Below are positions 8,630-18,835 of a DNA stretch of 64,000 nt, one piece after another. The position numbers and the translations under genes were made by a program. The notes under the pieces are model-generated. The model was not told the origin of the DNA. It saw nothing but the letters and a program-made list of their open reading frames with translations, and did no database searches. The first letter of the stretch is position 1. Each line of letters starts with the position of its first letter. This stretch comes from Agromyces sp. H66 (GTDB lineage: Bacteria; Actinomycetota; Actinomycetes; Actinomycetales; Microbacteriaceae): positions 186,001 through 250,000 of the forward strand of contig NZ_SJZG01000005.1 of assembly GCF_004959775.1 (NCBI RefSeq). The letters run 5' to 3'.

Positions 8630-9109
8630 CTACGCGGTCCCGAATTTCACACGCCGGGCCCGCCGCTTCGCGACCTTCTGCTGGGACTTGCGTTCGGTGG
8701 GGGTGAAGAGGCTCGCGAACAGCGTGCGGAGCCCGGTGACGACCCCCATCGACTTCGCCTGCTTCACCTGCATGCGCTGGCGCTTGATCGCCTTCGGGGC
8801 CCCGCCCTTGCGGGAGGCATCGCGCGACGAGGCGCGGCCGGCCGCCGTGCCGTAGCGCACGGCCATGCGTTCCAGCCGCGCGGAGGCGACGCGCGCGTCG
8901 CGCCTGGCCCGCCGGGGGCTGCGGGCGACCTCGCCCTTGGCGCGGCGGATGCGAGCCCGCTCGACGTCCGCCAGGGCGTCCACCCTCGGCCGCACCTCCC
9001 GGGGCAGCGACGCCGCGAGCCCGCGCGTCTGCTTCGCCGACCGTTCGGCGTCCTTCACGGCGCGCTTCGCGGCGCGGCGGTCGTCTCGTTCCTGCGTCGT
9101 CTTCGGCAT
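8630..9109 (-). CDS. Conserved basic protein of unknown function
   Basis: This 159-residue protein is very rich in Arg, Lys and Ala and is predicted to be mainly helical (for example ERDDRRAAKRAVKDAERSAK and RKSQQKVAKRRARRVKF). A hydrophobic patch lies near residue 125 (MGVVTGLRTLFASLF). An AGGAGG lies five bases before ATG 9109, supporting the start. I do not recognise the family. The charge suggests nucleic-acid or ribosome association, but that is only inference. Confidence 0.65.
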   Translation of the reverse strand: MPKTTQERDDRRAAKRAVKDAERSAKQTRGLAASLPREVRPRVDALADVERARIRRAKGEVARSPRRARRDARVASARLERMAVRYGTAAGRASSRDASRKGGAPKAIKRQRMQVKQAKSMGVVTGLRTLFASLFTPTERKSQQKVAKRRARRVKFGTA

Positions 9110-9231
9110 CGGGTCCTCCTCACGGGATCGCACGGTTCGTGGATCCACGGCCTCGACATCCGGCGAGCGTACGCGGACACCGACGCGCGCCCCAACCCCT
9201 TGACAGCCCGCCATACGTCGATCGACCGCCG

Positions 9232-9948
9232 TCACACCTCGATGGCGCCGCCGCGCTCCTGCAGGTGTCTCCGGAGCGTCAGCTCGGGGTCGGCGGCCTG
9301 GCGCTTCCGGTAGGACGAGAACTCGAGCTGGTCGCGCAGGGTGAAGCCCGCGCGCATCCGCTCGGCCTGCGCGGTCTCGACGCGCTGGATCTCGCGGGCG
9401 AGCTCGATCACCTCGTCGACGCGGTCGGATGCCACGATGAGCACGCCGTCATCGTCGGCGACGACGTGGTCGCCCTCGGTCACCGCGACGCCGTCGAGGA
9501 ACGCCGAGTTCATGCGGCGCCCCGCCGGCGGCACGCGCCGCGGCCCGTAGGGGCACATGCCGAGGCTGAACACCGGCAGCCCGATCTCGCGAAGCTGGGC
9601 GGTGTCGCGATGCAGGCCCCAGACCACCATCGCGGCCAGGCCCGCGCGCTCCGCTTCGAGCACCATGAGGTCCCCGACGCACGCCTCGTCGAGCCGTCCG
9701 CCGTTGTCGATGACCAGGATGTCGCCGGGCGCGGCGTCGTCGATCGTCTCGAGCAGCACGTCGACGCTGCCGAGATGGGTGACGGGTCGCGCTCGCCCCG
9801 AGAGCGGCGCGCACGGCGCGAGCGGCCGCAATGCGACGGGCGCGAGGCGTGCCTCGACCCCGAGACGCAGGGCGGCGTCGGCGACTGCCGCCGTGGGCGG
9901 GGCGGGCTGGGTGGGCGTGGACGTGTCGGTCTCCATAGCCACGAGCAT
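9232..9948 (-). CDS. RraA family protein (HMG aldolase/oxaloacetate decarboxylase-like)
   Basis: This protein of about 238 residues has the RraA fold. An N-terminal ALRLGVEARLAPVALRPL segment is followed by DILVIDNGG, a VVWGLHRDTAQLREIGLPVFS strand with the conserved Arg-Asp, and the terminal TEGDHVVADDDGVLIVASD. Members either inhibit RNase E or act as 4-hydroxy-4-methyl-2-oxoglutarate/oxaloacetate lyases. The conserved Arg-Asp and DDDGV favour the lyase type. ATG 9948 or ATG 9936 could be the start. No pathway partners lie nearby. Confidence 0.82.
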   Translation of the reverse strand: MLVAMETDTSTPTQPAPPTAAVADAALRLGVEARLAPVALRPLAPCAPLSGRARPVTHLGSVDVLLETIDDAAPGDILVIDNGGRLDEACVGDLMVLEAERAGLAAMVVWGLHRDTAQLREIGLPVFSLGMCPYGPRRVPPAGRRMNSAFLDGVAVTEGDHVVADDDGVLIVASDRVDEVIELAREIQRVETAQAERMRAGFTLRDQLEFSSYRKRQAADPELTLRRHLQERGGAIEV

Positions 9949-10025
9949 GTCACCGCCACGCTGGTCTGCGACACGTCCAATGCGAACCACGCGGCCCGCC
10001 TCACGGTGGCGCTCGCGACATCCGC

Positions 10026-10373
10026 TCACCCCTCGTCGATGAGCTCCAGGAGCTTCCTCGCCTCGTCGCGGATCTCGTCGTGGTCGTACTGCCCCGCGCG
10101 GCTCTCGAGCGAGACGACCGCGCAGCGGTGCACCTTCCGGAAGTCGCCGTACGGGAACGACGACGCCTGCTTCGTGTCCCGGGTCTCGTCGTCGTCGATG
10201 CCGAGGTGCCAGTGCCGGAACTCCGTCCAACCGTCCTTCTCGATGAACGCGTTCTCCTCGTCGGCGCTCGGCGCGTGCTCGCTCCAGTCGTCGCGCTCGT
10301 CGCGCACCACCTTGCCCTCACGCACGAGGGCACGGGCCTGCCGCAGCGCGGGCTCGTTCAGTCGGATCGCCAT
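10026..10373 (-). CDS. Conserved hypothetical protein
   Basis: This 115-residue acidic soluble protein starts MAIRLNEPALRQARALVREG behind a GGAGG. It contains DDWSEHAPSADEENAFIEKDGW, then WHLGID and a YGDFRKVHRC segment. It resembles short conserved actinobacterial proteins of unknown function. No motif gives a reaction. It stands alone, divergent from the ROK gene. Confidence 0.7.
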   Translation of the reverse strand: MAIRLNEPALRQARALVREGKVVRDERDDWSEHAPSADEENAFIEKDGWTEFRHWHLGIDDDETRDTKQASSFPYGDFRKVHRCAVVSLESRAGQYDHDEIRDEARKLLELIDEG

Positions 10374-10524
10374 CGGGTCCTCCAATCTGTTGCGTACGCC
10401 ACCGGTCTAGGCGGAGCGACCGACGGCCTCAAGGGGGTTGCGCCCCGGAGAACGGATGGCGCAGGCTGCTGCCCCCCGTTCGGGGGAGGTGACCCGCACG
10501 GTGGCGGCGCACCATGCTTGCGGC

Positions 10525-11775
10525 ATGACGAACGTCGGCGAGACCTCCGTTCCTGCCACGACCGGCCCGCTGTCCACGCACGTCGCCCACACCACGCTCG
10601 TCCTCGAGCACCTCGTGGATCACGGTCCGTCGACGCGCAGCGAGCTCGCCACGGCGACCGGCCTCGGCCGGGGCGCGATCGCGGGACTCACCGCGCGACT
10701 CATCGACGCGGGCGTGCTCCGTCCGGCCGATGCCGACCCGACGGGCGACGGGCGGGCGACGCCGCTGTCGCTCTCGGCCGCCGACCGCGTGCTGGTGACC
10801 TGCATGATCGGCGCCGACGAGGCGATCGCCACCCTCGCCGGGCTCTCGGGCGACGAGCTCGGCCGCTTCACGGTCCCGGTCCCGGCACAGGCGGACGGCG
10901 CGCCCGCAACACCCGCCGCAGCGCTCGACTCCCTCGGCGCCGCGCTCGCACGCGCGCTCGCCCGGGCCGAGCGGTCGCAGCATCCGGTCGCCGACGTGAC
11001 GGTCCTCGTCGACGGCATGGTGGCGGGCTCGCCCGCCGTCGTCATCACCGACGCCAGGTTCGGCGTCGAACCGGTCGACGTGCTCGGAGAGCTGCGCGCA
11101 CGCGTGCCCGCGCTCGCCGAGGTCGAGCCGACGCTGCTCCTGCCGCCCGCACTCGAGCCCACGGCCGTCGCGGCCGCGGCCGCCGAGCGCGGTGAGCTGC
11201 CCGGCATCGCCGACCTCCTCTACATCGAGGGCGACACCGGCGTGGCCGCCGCCTTGGTCTCAGGCGGCCGGCCGTTGCCGGGCGCGCACGGGCTCGCGTC
11301 GACGTTCGCGCACCTGCCGGTCGTCGAAGACGGCGTGCGCTGCGAATGCGGACAGCGCGGATGCCTCGCCACGGTCGCCGCGCCCGAGCTCGTGCTCGAA
11401 CGCGCCGACCTCGCCGGCTTCGCCGCCACGCGCGGGCGTGCCGCCGCCCTCGAGGAGCTCGTCGCCCGGGTCGACGCCGCGGACGACCGGGCGCGCTGGT
11501 CATGGCTCGACGCCGCCCGCTGGGTCGGCCGGGCCCTGCAGCTCGTGGTGCCCACCATCGACCCGGCGGTGGTCGTGGTCGGCGGTTACTGGGCGGGCCT
11601 GGTCGCCGACATCGACACGGCGTACCGGGCGAACCGCCCGACGCTCGGAGGCGGTGCGCTCGGAGCGATCCCGACCATCGCGGCCGCCCGCGCGGGCACC
11701 GACGCCCCGCTCGTGGGAGCCCGCCGTCAGGCCCGGGAACGCCTGCTCGCCGATCCCCTCCTGCTCGCCGGCTGA
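10525..11775 (+). CDS. ROK family transcriptional regulator (NagC/XylR-like)
   Basis: This 416-residue regulator has an N-terminal winged helix (residues about 18-70, GPSTRSELATATGLGRGAIAGLTARL) and a ROK actin-like ATPase domain. The ROK zinc motif is clear: CECGQRGCLATVAAP. The canonical DxGxT sugar-kinase loops are degenerate, as is common in ROK repressors. ATG 10525 was chosen because the upstream in-frame extension is out of family. An SDR gene follows 26 bases downstream and may be coregulated. The sugar effector is unknown. Confidence 0.88.
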   Translation: MTNVGETSVPATTGPLSTHVAHTTLVLEHLVDHGPSTRSELATATGLGRGAIAGLTARLIDAGVLRPADADPTGDGRATPLSLSAADRVLVTCMIGADEAIATLAGLSGDELGRFTVPVPAQADGAPATPAAALDSLGAALARALARAERSQHPVADVTVLVDGMVAGSPAVVITDARFGVEPVDVLGELRARVPALAEVEPTLLLPPALEPTAVAAAAAERGELPGIADLLYIEGDTGVAAALVSGGRPLPGAHGLASTFAHLPVVEDGVRCECGQRGCLATVAAPELVLERADLAGFAATRGRAAALEELVARVDAADDRARWSWLDAARWVGRALQLVVPTIDPAVVVVGGYWAGLVADIDTAYRANRPTLGGGALGAIPTIAAARAGTDAPLVGARRQARERLLADPLLLAG

Positions 11776-11801
11776 GGCGGCTCCGTGCGTACGATGTCGT
11801 C

Positions 11802-12587
11802 ATGAGCCTCCCCGACCTGTGGAACCTCGACGGACGCGTCGCGATCGTGAGCGGCGCGGGCAGCCCGATGGGCATCGGGTTCGCCGCGGCCAAGGCGCTC
11901 GGCGAGTTGGGCGCGGGCATCGTGCTCACCGCCACGAGCCAGCGCGTGCACGAACGTGCCGAGGAGCTCCGCGACGCGGGCATCACGGCCACCGGGTTCG
12001 TGGCGCGCCTCGACGCCGAGGAGCAGGTCGACGATCTCGCCGCCGAGCTCGCGGCCGCCGGCATCCGTCCGACCATCGTGGTGAACAACGCGGGCATGAT
12101 CGCGACGGGCGACCCCGAGATGCTGCACGGCGACGCCATGATGTCGCTCGCCGACTGGAACGCGAGCCTCGCCATGAACCTCACGACCGCGTTCCTGCTC
12201 ACCCGGGCCATGCTGCCCGGGATGCGGGAGGTCGGCTGGGGCCGCGTGGTCTGCGTCTCGAGCGTCTCTGGACCGCTCATGGCCTCGCGCGGCGACGTGG
12301 GGTATGCCACCGCGAAGGCCGGAATGCTCGGCTACGTGCGCGCGCTCGCGGTGGACGAGGCGCTCTCGGGCATCACGGCCAACGCCGTGGCGCCGGGGTG
12401 GATCGCCACGGCGAGCCAACTGCCGAGCGAGGCCGAGGAGGGACTGCTCGTGCCGCTCGCCCGCAGCGGTCGCCCCGAGGAGGTCGCCTCCGCGATCGCC
12501 TGGCTCGCGAGCCCCGGCGCGGCATACGTGACCGGCCAGCTCATTCCCGTCGACGGCGGCAACGCGGTCGCCGAGGAGCGCCGCTGA
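11802..12587 (+). CDS. Short-chain dehydrogenase/reductase
   Basis: This classical SDR of 261 residues has a nucleotide loop (SGAGSPMGIG near residue 17), an NNAGM motif, a catalytic Ser in VSSVSG and a YATAK active site (Tyr-x-x-x-Lys), followed by PGWI and a C-terminal VTGQLIPVDGG. It resembles 3-oxoacyl-ACP reductase/sugar dehydrogenase types. It lies 26 bases after the ROK regulator, so a sugar- or polyol-linked oxidation is plausible but unproven. Confidence 0.9.
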   Translation: MSLPDLWNLDGRVAIVSGAGSPMGIGFAAAKALGELGAGIVLTATSQRVHERAEELRDAGITATGFVARLDAEEQVDDLAAELAAAGIRPTIVVNNAGMIATGDPEMLHGDAMMSLADWNASLAMNLTTAFLLTRAMLPGMREVGWGRVVCVSSVSGPLMASRGDVGYATAKAGMLGYVRALAVDEALSGITANAVAPGWIATASQLPSEAEEGLLVPLARSGRPEEVASAIAWLASPGAAYVTGQLIPVDGGNAVAEERR

Positions 12588-12663
12588 GCACCGACGGGCG
12601 GCGCGCTCGCTGATCGGGCGGTCGGCCGGGAATGATCGCCGCCCGCGTCGACTTGCACCTCAC

Positions 12664-13578
12664 ATGTGCGCGATCGCGTTGGACACCCTTCCCGATGCCG
12701 ACGAGGCCCTGGCCGCCATCGACCGCGTGCTCGAGCGCCTCCGCTGGCGCGTGCTCGAGTTCGGTCACCGCCACCTTCCGGAAGCGGCGGTCGCCCACGA
12801 CGACGGCCGCGGCGGCATCCGGTTCCACTACGTGGCCGACGGCGAGCTCGAGCTCCGACGCGAGCGCGACGAGCCGCTCACCATGCAGGCCGGCGACTTC
12901 GTGATGCTGCCGCTCGGCGGCCCGGTGCAGCTCCGCGCGTCGCGTGCGGTGCGGCTCTTCAGTGGCTCGCTCACGCTCGAGCCTGCCGATGCACTCGCGA
13001 CCGGCACGATGCCGGAGATGCTGTTCGCCTGCGGCTTCCGCGTACAGGAGCCGCTCTTCGCGTCGCTCCTCGAGACCATGCACGCCGAGGCGTCGAGCGA
13101 CCGGGCCGGCAGCGGCCCGGTGCTCGAGCGGCTCGCCGACGTCGTGGCCTCGGCGGCCGTGCGCATCTGGCTCGAACGCGGATGCAGCGATGCTCGCGAA
13201 TGGCTCGCGGTCGTGCGGGATCCGCACCTGGGGCGCGTCATCGAGGCGATCCGCGAAGATCCGGGCGCGCCGTGGACCGTCGAGTCGCTCGCCCGCCTGG
13301 CCCGCGCGTCGCGCTCGCAGTTCGCCGAGCAGTTCAAGGATGCGGTCGGCGACACCCCGGCGCGCTACCTGACGCGGGTGCGCATGGAGCGAGCAGAGCG
13401 GATGCTCCGTGCCGGCGCCTCAGTCGGCGATGTCGCCTACCGGCTCGGCTACGAGAGCGAGGCGGGATTCAGCCGCGCCTTCCGTCGGCACGCCGGCGTG
13501 CCGCCCAGCAGTTGGCGCCGGGCCGTCGCGCGACCCGGCGCCGATCCGGCACGGATCAGCGAGCCCGTGCCGAGCTGA
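12664..13578 (+). CDS. AraC family regulator with N-terminal cupin-type sensor
   Basis: This 304-residue protein has an N-terminal ligand domain resembling the cupin_6 region of AraC regulators (FHYVADGELELRRE, then QAGDFVMLPLGGPVQL). The C-terminal double helix-turn-helix covers about residues 195-295 (WTVESLARLARASRSQFAEQFK and VGDVAYRLGYESEAGFSRAFRRHAG). It converges on, and overlaps by 23 bases, an MFS exporter gene, a common regulator-efflux pairing. Confidence 0.9.
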   Translation: MCAIALDTLPDADEALAAIDRVLERLRWRVLEFGHRHLPEAAVAHDDGRGGIRFHYVADGELELRRERDEPLTMQAGDFVMLPLGGPVQLRASRAVRLFSGSLTLEPADALATGTMPEMLFACGFRVQEPLFASLLETMHAEASSDRAGSGPVLERLADVVASAAVRIWLERGCSDAREWLAVVRDPHLGRVIEAIREDPGAPWTVESLARLARASRSQFAEQFKDAVGDTPARYLTRVRMERAERMLRAGASVGDVAYRLGYESEAGFSRAFRRHAGVPPSSWRRAVARPGADPARISEPVPS

Positions 13579-14761
13579 GCACGACGCCGCCGAGCACCGC
13601 GGCGATCCCGCCCGCGATGAGCGCGGCCTGCACGCCGACCGAGTCCACGAGGAGCCCGCCGACCGCGGCCGCGATCGTGATGGCGATCTGGAACGCCGCG
13701 ACGATGAGCCCGCCCGCGCTCTCGAGCCGTTCGGGGGCGACGTGGTGCGCCACCCACGTCTGCACCATGGTCGGCACCGCTCCGAAGCCGATGCCCCAGA
13801 CGAACACCGTCGCGAACGCCAGCACGAGGCCCGACCCGGCAGTCGCGAGGAGCACGGTGGCGACGCCGATGGCGATGGGTGCCGCGATGACGAGCACGGG
13901 CAGGCGGCGGTCGGCGAGCGGGCCGGCCACGAGGTTGCCGAGGAAGCTCGCGACGCCGAAGACCATGAGCAGGACGGCGAGCAAGGCGGGGGTCAACCCG
14001 TCGATCGTCTCGAACGCGGGTCGCAGGTAGGTGAAGCCCATGAAGTGTCCGCCGGCAATGAGGATGATCGCGAGCACGCCGAGCGCCACCACCGGCGTGA
14101 GCGCCGTCTGCAGCAGCGACCGGAAGCCCGGTGAACCGCTCGGCGGCACCGACGGCAAGGTCGTGAGCTGCGCGGCGAGCGTCAGCACCCCCGCTCCCGC
14201 GGCGAGGAGGAACACCGCGCGCCATCCGAGCAGCTCGCCGAGGTAGGCACCCGCCGGCACCGCCGCGATGGTCGCGAGGGAGACGCCCGTGTTCACGATC
14301 GTCATGGCGCGTCCCAGCCGATCGGCCGGCACCAGCTGGGCGGTGACCGCCAGCGACATGGCCCAGAAGCCGGAGATCGCGACGCCGAGTAGCAAGCGGG
14401 CGGCGAGCATGAGCCCGAACACCGGGGCGATCGCCACCAGCACGTTCGAGGCGATCGCCAAGGTGGTGAGTGCCGCCATCACCCAGCGTCGGTCGAGTCG
14501 GGGCAGGCTCGACACGACGAGCGGCCCGCCGACGATGCCGATGATGCTCGTCGCCGTGACGAGCTGGCCTGCCGTGCCCTCGGTGATGCCGAGGTCCGCG
14601 GCGATCGGCGAGAGCAGGCTCGCGGGCAGGAACTCGCTCGCCACGAGGGTGAAGATTCCGAGTCCGAGCGAGGCGACCGCAAGCCAGGCGGCCGGTCTGA
14701 CGGTGGGAGTGGTCGACCCAGCCGGTGACTGCGTGGGCGTCGAGAGGGTGTCGATGGACAT
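13556..14761 (-). CDS. MFS transporter (AraJ/NepI-type efflux)
   Basis: This is a 401-residue, roughly 12-helix major facilitator protein with an N-terminal cytoplasmic tail. Helix 1 (LASLGLGIFTLVASEFLPASLL) resembles drug/arabinose/purine exporters, and LPRLDRRW lies in the helix 2-3 loop. It is the likely target of the converging AraC regulator. Export of a toxic or sugar-like compound is inferred; specificity cannot be read. Confidence 0.9.
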   Translation of the reverse strand: MSIDTLSTPTQSPAGSTTPTVRPAAWLAVASLGLGIFTLVASEFLPASLLSPIAADLGITEGTAGQLVTATSIIGIVGGPLVVSSLPRLDRRWVMAALTTLAIASNVLVAIAPVFGLMLAARLLLGVAISGFWAMSLAVTAQLVPADRLGRAMTIVNTGVSLATIAAVPAGAYLGELLGWRAVFLLAAGAGVLTLAAQLTTLPSVPPSGSPGFRSLLQTALTPVVALGVLAIILIAGGHFMGFTYLRPAFETIDGLTPALLAVLLMVFGVASFLGNLVAGPLADRRLPVLVIAAPIAIGVATVLLATAGSGLVLAFATVFVWGIGFGAVPTMVQTWVAHHVAPERLESAGGLIVAAFQIAITIAAAVGGLLVDSVGVQAALIAGGIAAVLGGVVLSSARAR

Positions 14762-14868
14762 GGTGCTCCTTCAGGTCGACACCCAGCATCGTGCCGGCGC
14801 TCCGGGCGCACCCGACCGATCGTCGCCGAGACCCGACCGAAGCTCCGCGGTCGCGGAGGCGACGGACC

Positions 14869-15663
14869 TCAGGAGCGTGAGCGCTTGGCCTCGGCGCCAC
14901 GAGGCTCGGCAACGGCATCCGCGGCCGGCCGACGATGCCCGAACCGGCTGCGCAGCGCCCACCCCGTGACGCGCAGCATCGCCTCGACCACGATGGCGGA
15001 GCTCATCTTCGAGCGCCCGTGCGCGCGTTCCACGAACGTGACCGGCACCTCGACGACCGTCAGGCCGGCATCCCGCGCGTGCCACAGCATGTCGACCTGG
15101 AAGACGTAGCCGCGGGTGTGCACGTCCTCCAGTCGGATGCGACGCAGCGCATCGGCCCTGAAGGCCCGGTACCCGGCCGTCGCGTCGCGCGTGTCGAGGC
15201 GCAGGACCGCGCGGGCGTACGCGCTCCCCCACCGCGAGAGCAGCTCGCGGTGCCGCGGCCAGTTCTCGATGGCGCCGCCCGGAACCCAGCGGGAGCCGAT
15301 GACGAGATCCGCCGGCCCGGAAGACGCGGTTCCCTCGAGCGCATCGAGCAGGCGCGGCAGCTGCTCGGGAAGGTGCGACCCGTCGGCGTCGAGCTGCACG
15401 ATCGGGTCGAATCCCCGCTCGAGCGCCCAGGCGAAGGCCTCGAGGTACGCGGCGCCGAGTCCGTTCTTGGCCGTGCGGTGCAGCACCTGCACCGCCTCGT
15501 CGGCGGACGCGAGCCCATCGGCGAGGGCGCCGGTGCCGTCGGGCGACGCGTCGTCGACCACCAGGACGGATGCCTCGGGCGCGGCCTCGCGGACGCGCGC
15601 CACCGTGTCGGCGAGGCTTTCGCGCTCGTTGTAGGTCGGGATGACCACGAGGGGCCGCGACAT
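14869..15663 (-). CDS. Polyprenol-phosphate mannose synthase-like GT2 glycosyltransferase
   Basis: This 264-residue GT-A enzyme lacks membrane helices. Motifs are VVIPTYNERESL, DDASPDGTG, QLDADGSHLPEQL (DxD metal site), GSRWVPGG and the C-terminal HGRSKMS. These match actinobacterial Ppm1/DPM1 enzymes that transfer mannose from GDP-mannose to polyprenyl phosphate for lipoglycan and protein mannosylation. ATG 15663 has GGGGAG upstream. No acyltransferase (Lnt) partner is adjacent. Confidence 0.88.
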   Translation of the reverse strand: MSRPLVVIPTYNERESLADTVARVREAAPEASVLVVDDASPDGTGALADGLASADEAVQVLHRTAKNGLGAAYLEAFAWALERGFDPIVQLDADGSHLPEQLPRLLDALEGTASSGPADLVIGSRWVPGGAIENWPRHRELLSRWGSAYARAVLRLDTRDATAGYRAFRADALRRIRLEDVHTRGYVFQVDMLWHARDAGLTVVEVPVTFVERAHGRSKMSSAIVVEAMLRVTGWALRSRFGHRRPAADAVAEPRGAEAKRSRS

Positions 15664-15738
15664 CCGTGAACTCCCCTCAGTGCCTGCTGGCACCATCGTA
15701 CGGGTCGCCCGCCGGGCGGGCCACCGAGGGTGGACACG

Positions 15739-15781
15739 GCGTTCGCGTCGCGATCCGATCGCCGGATCGCGACGCGAACGC
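15739..15781 (-). terminator. Hairpin terminator of the ABC importer operon
   Basis: A perfect 18-base-pair stem (15739-15756 with 15764-15781) and a seven-base loop begin 15 bases past the permease stop. There is no clear T-run, as is usual in high-GC actinobacteria. It separates the importer from the mannosyltransferase gene. Confidence 0.75.
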
Positions 15782-15795
15782 TGCGCGCCGGGGAC

Positions 15796-16593
15796 TCAGC
15801 CGGTCGTGTTGCGCAGTCCGTAGACGGACTCGTGCCACGGGATGAAGAACCGCTTCGCCTCGTTGACGATGAGGTAGAGCACGAGCCCGATCAGCGACAG
15901 CAGGATGATCAGCGCGAACGTGCGCGCCGCGTCGAGCGAGTTCATCGCCGAGACCACCAGGTTGCCGAGCCCGTCGTTGCCGCCGAGGTACTCGCCCACG
16001 ATCGCGCCGATCGTGGCGAGGACGATCCCGACCTCCATGCCGGCGAAGAGGTAGGGCTGGAGGCTGCGCATCTCGAGCTGGAGGAAGGTCTGGCCTCTCG
16101 ATGCGTTGAAGCTCTGCATCACCTCGCGGTGCCCCTGCTCGACGGAGCGGACCCCGAGCAGCACGTTGAGCATGACCGGGAAGAACGCCAGCAGTGCCGA
16201 GAGCACGACCTTCGACGTCAGTCCGAAGCCGAACCAGATGACGAACAGGGGCACGAAGGCGACCTTCGGCGCGACCTGGGAGATCACGATGAGGGGGCGC
16301 AGGCTGAGCTCGAGCCAGTGCACCTTGCCCAGCACGACCCCGACGATGAGGCCCGCGACGACCGCGATGCTGAATCCGATCAGCACCTCCGTGACCGTGA
16401 CCCCGACCGCCTCCCAGGTCCTGGCTTCACCGAGCAGCGTCACCAGGGAGTCCCACACCATCGCCGGCGGCGGGAAGATGAATGTGTTGACGTTGAGCGT
16501 GGTCACGATGACGTGCCAGGCCACCACGATCAGGACGACCAACGAGGGCGTGACGATCCACGGCAGGATCTTGAGCATTCGGGACTGGGACAC
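15796..16593 (-). CDS. ABC transporter permease, SsuC/TauC/ThiX-type
   Basis: This 265-residue inner-membrane permease has about six helices and the BPD_transp_1 EAA-type loop in the second half (VMQSFNASRGQTFLQLEMRSLQPYLFAGM). The architecture matches the nitrate/sulfonate/taurine/pyrimidine importer group. It follows the ATPase by one base, so it is the last gene of the importer operon. A strong hairpin lies just beyond its stop. Confidence 0.92.
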   Translation of the reverse strand: MSQSRMLKILPWIVTPSLVVLIVVAWHVIVTTLNVNTFIFPPPAMVWDSLVTLLGEARTWEAVGVTVTEVLIGFSIAVVAGLIVGVVLGKVHWLELSLRPLIVISQVAPKVAFVPLFVIWFGFGLTSKVVLSALLAFFPVMLNVLLGVRSVEQGHREVMQSFNASRGQTFLQLEMRSLQPYLFAGMEVGIVLATIGAIVGEYLGGNDGLGNLVVSAMNSLDAARTFALIILLSLIGLVLYLIVNEAKRFFIPWHESVYGLRNTTG

Positions 16594-16594
16594 G

Positions 16595-17431
<837 letters not shown>

Positions 17432-17531
17432 CGGGGCGGCACTGCCTCTCTGTTCGGGTTGTCCCGGTTCTCATCGGGTGACCCCGTGTCCGCCCCGCCA
17501 CGCGGGCGGGGCGGACCTGGGGGTCGTGCGG

Positions 17532-18629
17532 TCAATCGGGCAGGTACTCGCTCGTGATCCACGCCGTGGGGTCCTGACCGCCGTCGAGCAGCCCACCCCG
17601 CGTGTACGTGTCGTAGGCGTCGGTCCACGCGTCGAGGTCGTTCTCGAGCATGCCGACGGTGCCCGACTCGTCGATCCACGTCTTCGTCGTGTAGACCTCG
17701 AGGGCCCCGCGTGCGACCTCGTCGTCCTGCAGCGCCGGGAAGTCCCAGTCGCCGCTGTCGCGCAGGGTCTCGAGCACGTTGGCGAAGTCGTTCTCGGCGT
17801 CGTCGACGACGGCCTGGGTCGCCTCCTCGATCGCCGCGAGGAACTTCTCGATCTGCTCCACGCGCGCGGGGTCCTCGAGGTTCGACTGGGTCGTGATCCA
17901 GGTCTGCATGTCGGGAACGTCGCCGAGGCCGGCATCGCTGACGACCGCGTCGTCGTTCTGCTGCGCGATGGCGAGCGACGTGTCGAGGCTCACGACGTAG
18001 CCGCTGAGCTGTCCCTGCTTCACGACCTCGAACGTCGCCGCGGTGACCGGCACCGCCTGACGCGTCACCGAGTCGCGCGGCACGCCGGCGTCGTCGAGCG
18101 CGAAGTCGAGCATCCGCTCACTCGTGCCGCCGATGGAGCCGAGGCCGATGACCTCGCCCTCCATGTCGGCAGCCGACTCGATCGGGTTGCTGTCGGCCGA
18201 GATGACCCGCAGGTTGGACTTGCGCGCCATGGTGCCGACCGCCACGATCGGCTGGCCGTCCTCCATGCCGGGGAAGACGTCGACGCTGCTCGCACGGGTG
18301 ATGGGCGTCGCACCGCCGAGGAGGGTCTGGATCGCCGCCGCCGTGCCCTTCACGGGCTGCAGCTGCACGTCGAGGCCGTGCTTCTCGAAGTAGCCGCCCG
18401 AGTAGGCGTACATCTCGGGGGTGAAGGTGAAGGACTCCAGCGGGAGGAAGGTGACCACCACCATCTTGGTGAGTTCGGGGGCCTCCTCACCAGCGGCCTC
18501 GCCGGATGTCGTGCCGGGGCTCGCGCACGCCGAGAGGGCGAGCGCACCCGCGGCGACGAGGGCTGTGCCGATGCGAGAGAGGCGTCGCTTCGGAGATCTG
18601 ACGGGGGGATGCGTCACTGCTGTGGTCAT
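17532..18629 (-). CDS. Substrate-binding lipoprotein of the importer (NMT1/SsuA-like)
   Basis: This 365-residue protein has a basic N-terminus, a hydrophobic stretch and the lipobox LSAC with Cys35. It has a periplasmic-binding NMT1/SsuA-like body (YAYSGGYFEKHGLDVQLQPV, then VGTMARKSNLRVIS). It delivers a small, probably acidic organic ligand to the permease. It has its own upstream region, holding a palindrome also present at 20587. The ligand is unknown; the CoA-ligase operon to the right suggests a carboxylic acid. Confidence 0.9.
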   Translation of the reverse strand: MTTAVTHPPVRSPKRRLSRIGTALVAAGALALSACASPGTTSGEAAGEEAPELTKMVVVTFLPLESFTFTPEMYAYSGGYFEKHGLDVQLQPVKGTAAAIQTLLGGATPITRASSVDVFPGMEDGQPIVAVGTMARKSNLRVISADSNPIESAADMEGEVIGLGSIGGTSERMLDFALDDAGVPRDSVTRQAVPVTAATFEVVKQGQLSGYVVSLDTSLAIAQQNDDAVVSDAGLGDVPDMQTWITTQSNLEDPARVEQIEKFLAAIEEATQAVVDDAENDFANVLETLRDSGDWDFPALQDDEVARGALEVYTTKTWIDESGTVGMLENDLDAWTDAYDTYTRGGLLDGGQDPTAWITSEYLPD

Positions 18630-18716
18630 GTCTGACTCCTGTGTCGGATGACCCGTCCGCATCGTTGTGGACGGCAGGGTCGAGTCTGCCCAGCGCATCG
18701 AGCCTCCTCCAACGGG

Positions 18717-18735
18717 CTTTTCATTGGTTGGAAAG
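18717..18735. promoter_or_regulatory. Shared palindromic operator, importer copy
   Basis: CTTTTCATTGGTTGGAAAG lies 88 bases upstream of the binding-protein start. Its 17-base core TTTCATTGGTTGGAAAG matches the site at 20588-20604 at 14 of 17 positions and is an imperfect palindrome. Its recurrence only in front of these functionally linked genes suggests an operator for one regulator. Confidence 0.55.
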
Positions 18736-18773
18736 CCTCGCATCGGACGGTGCTCGACACAATGCCCCCACGC

Positions 18774-18808
18774 AGCGGCGCCGGCCTCCTGGGGAGGCCG
18801 GCGCCGCT
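18774..18808 (-). terminator. Hairpin terminator after the UGSC-partner operon
   Basis: A perfect 15-base-pair stem (18774-18788 with 18794-18808) and a five-base loop follow the partner gene's stop by 28 bases. It insulates that two-gene operon from the importer genes. Confidence 0.75.
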
Positions 18809-18835
18809 GTTGGTCGGAAGATGCGTGGGCGGGGA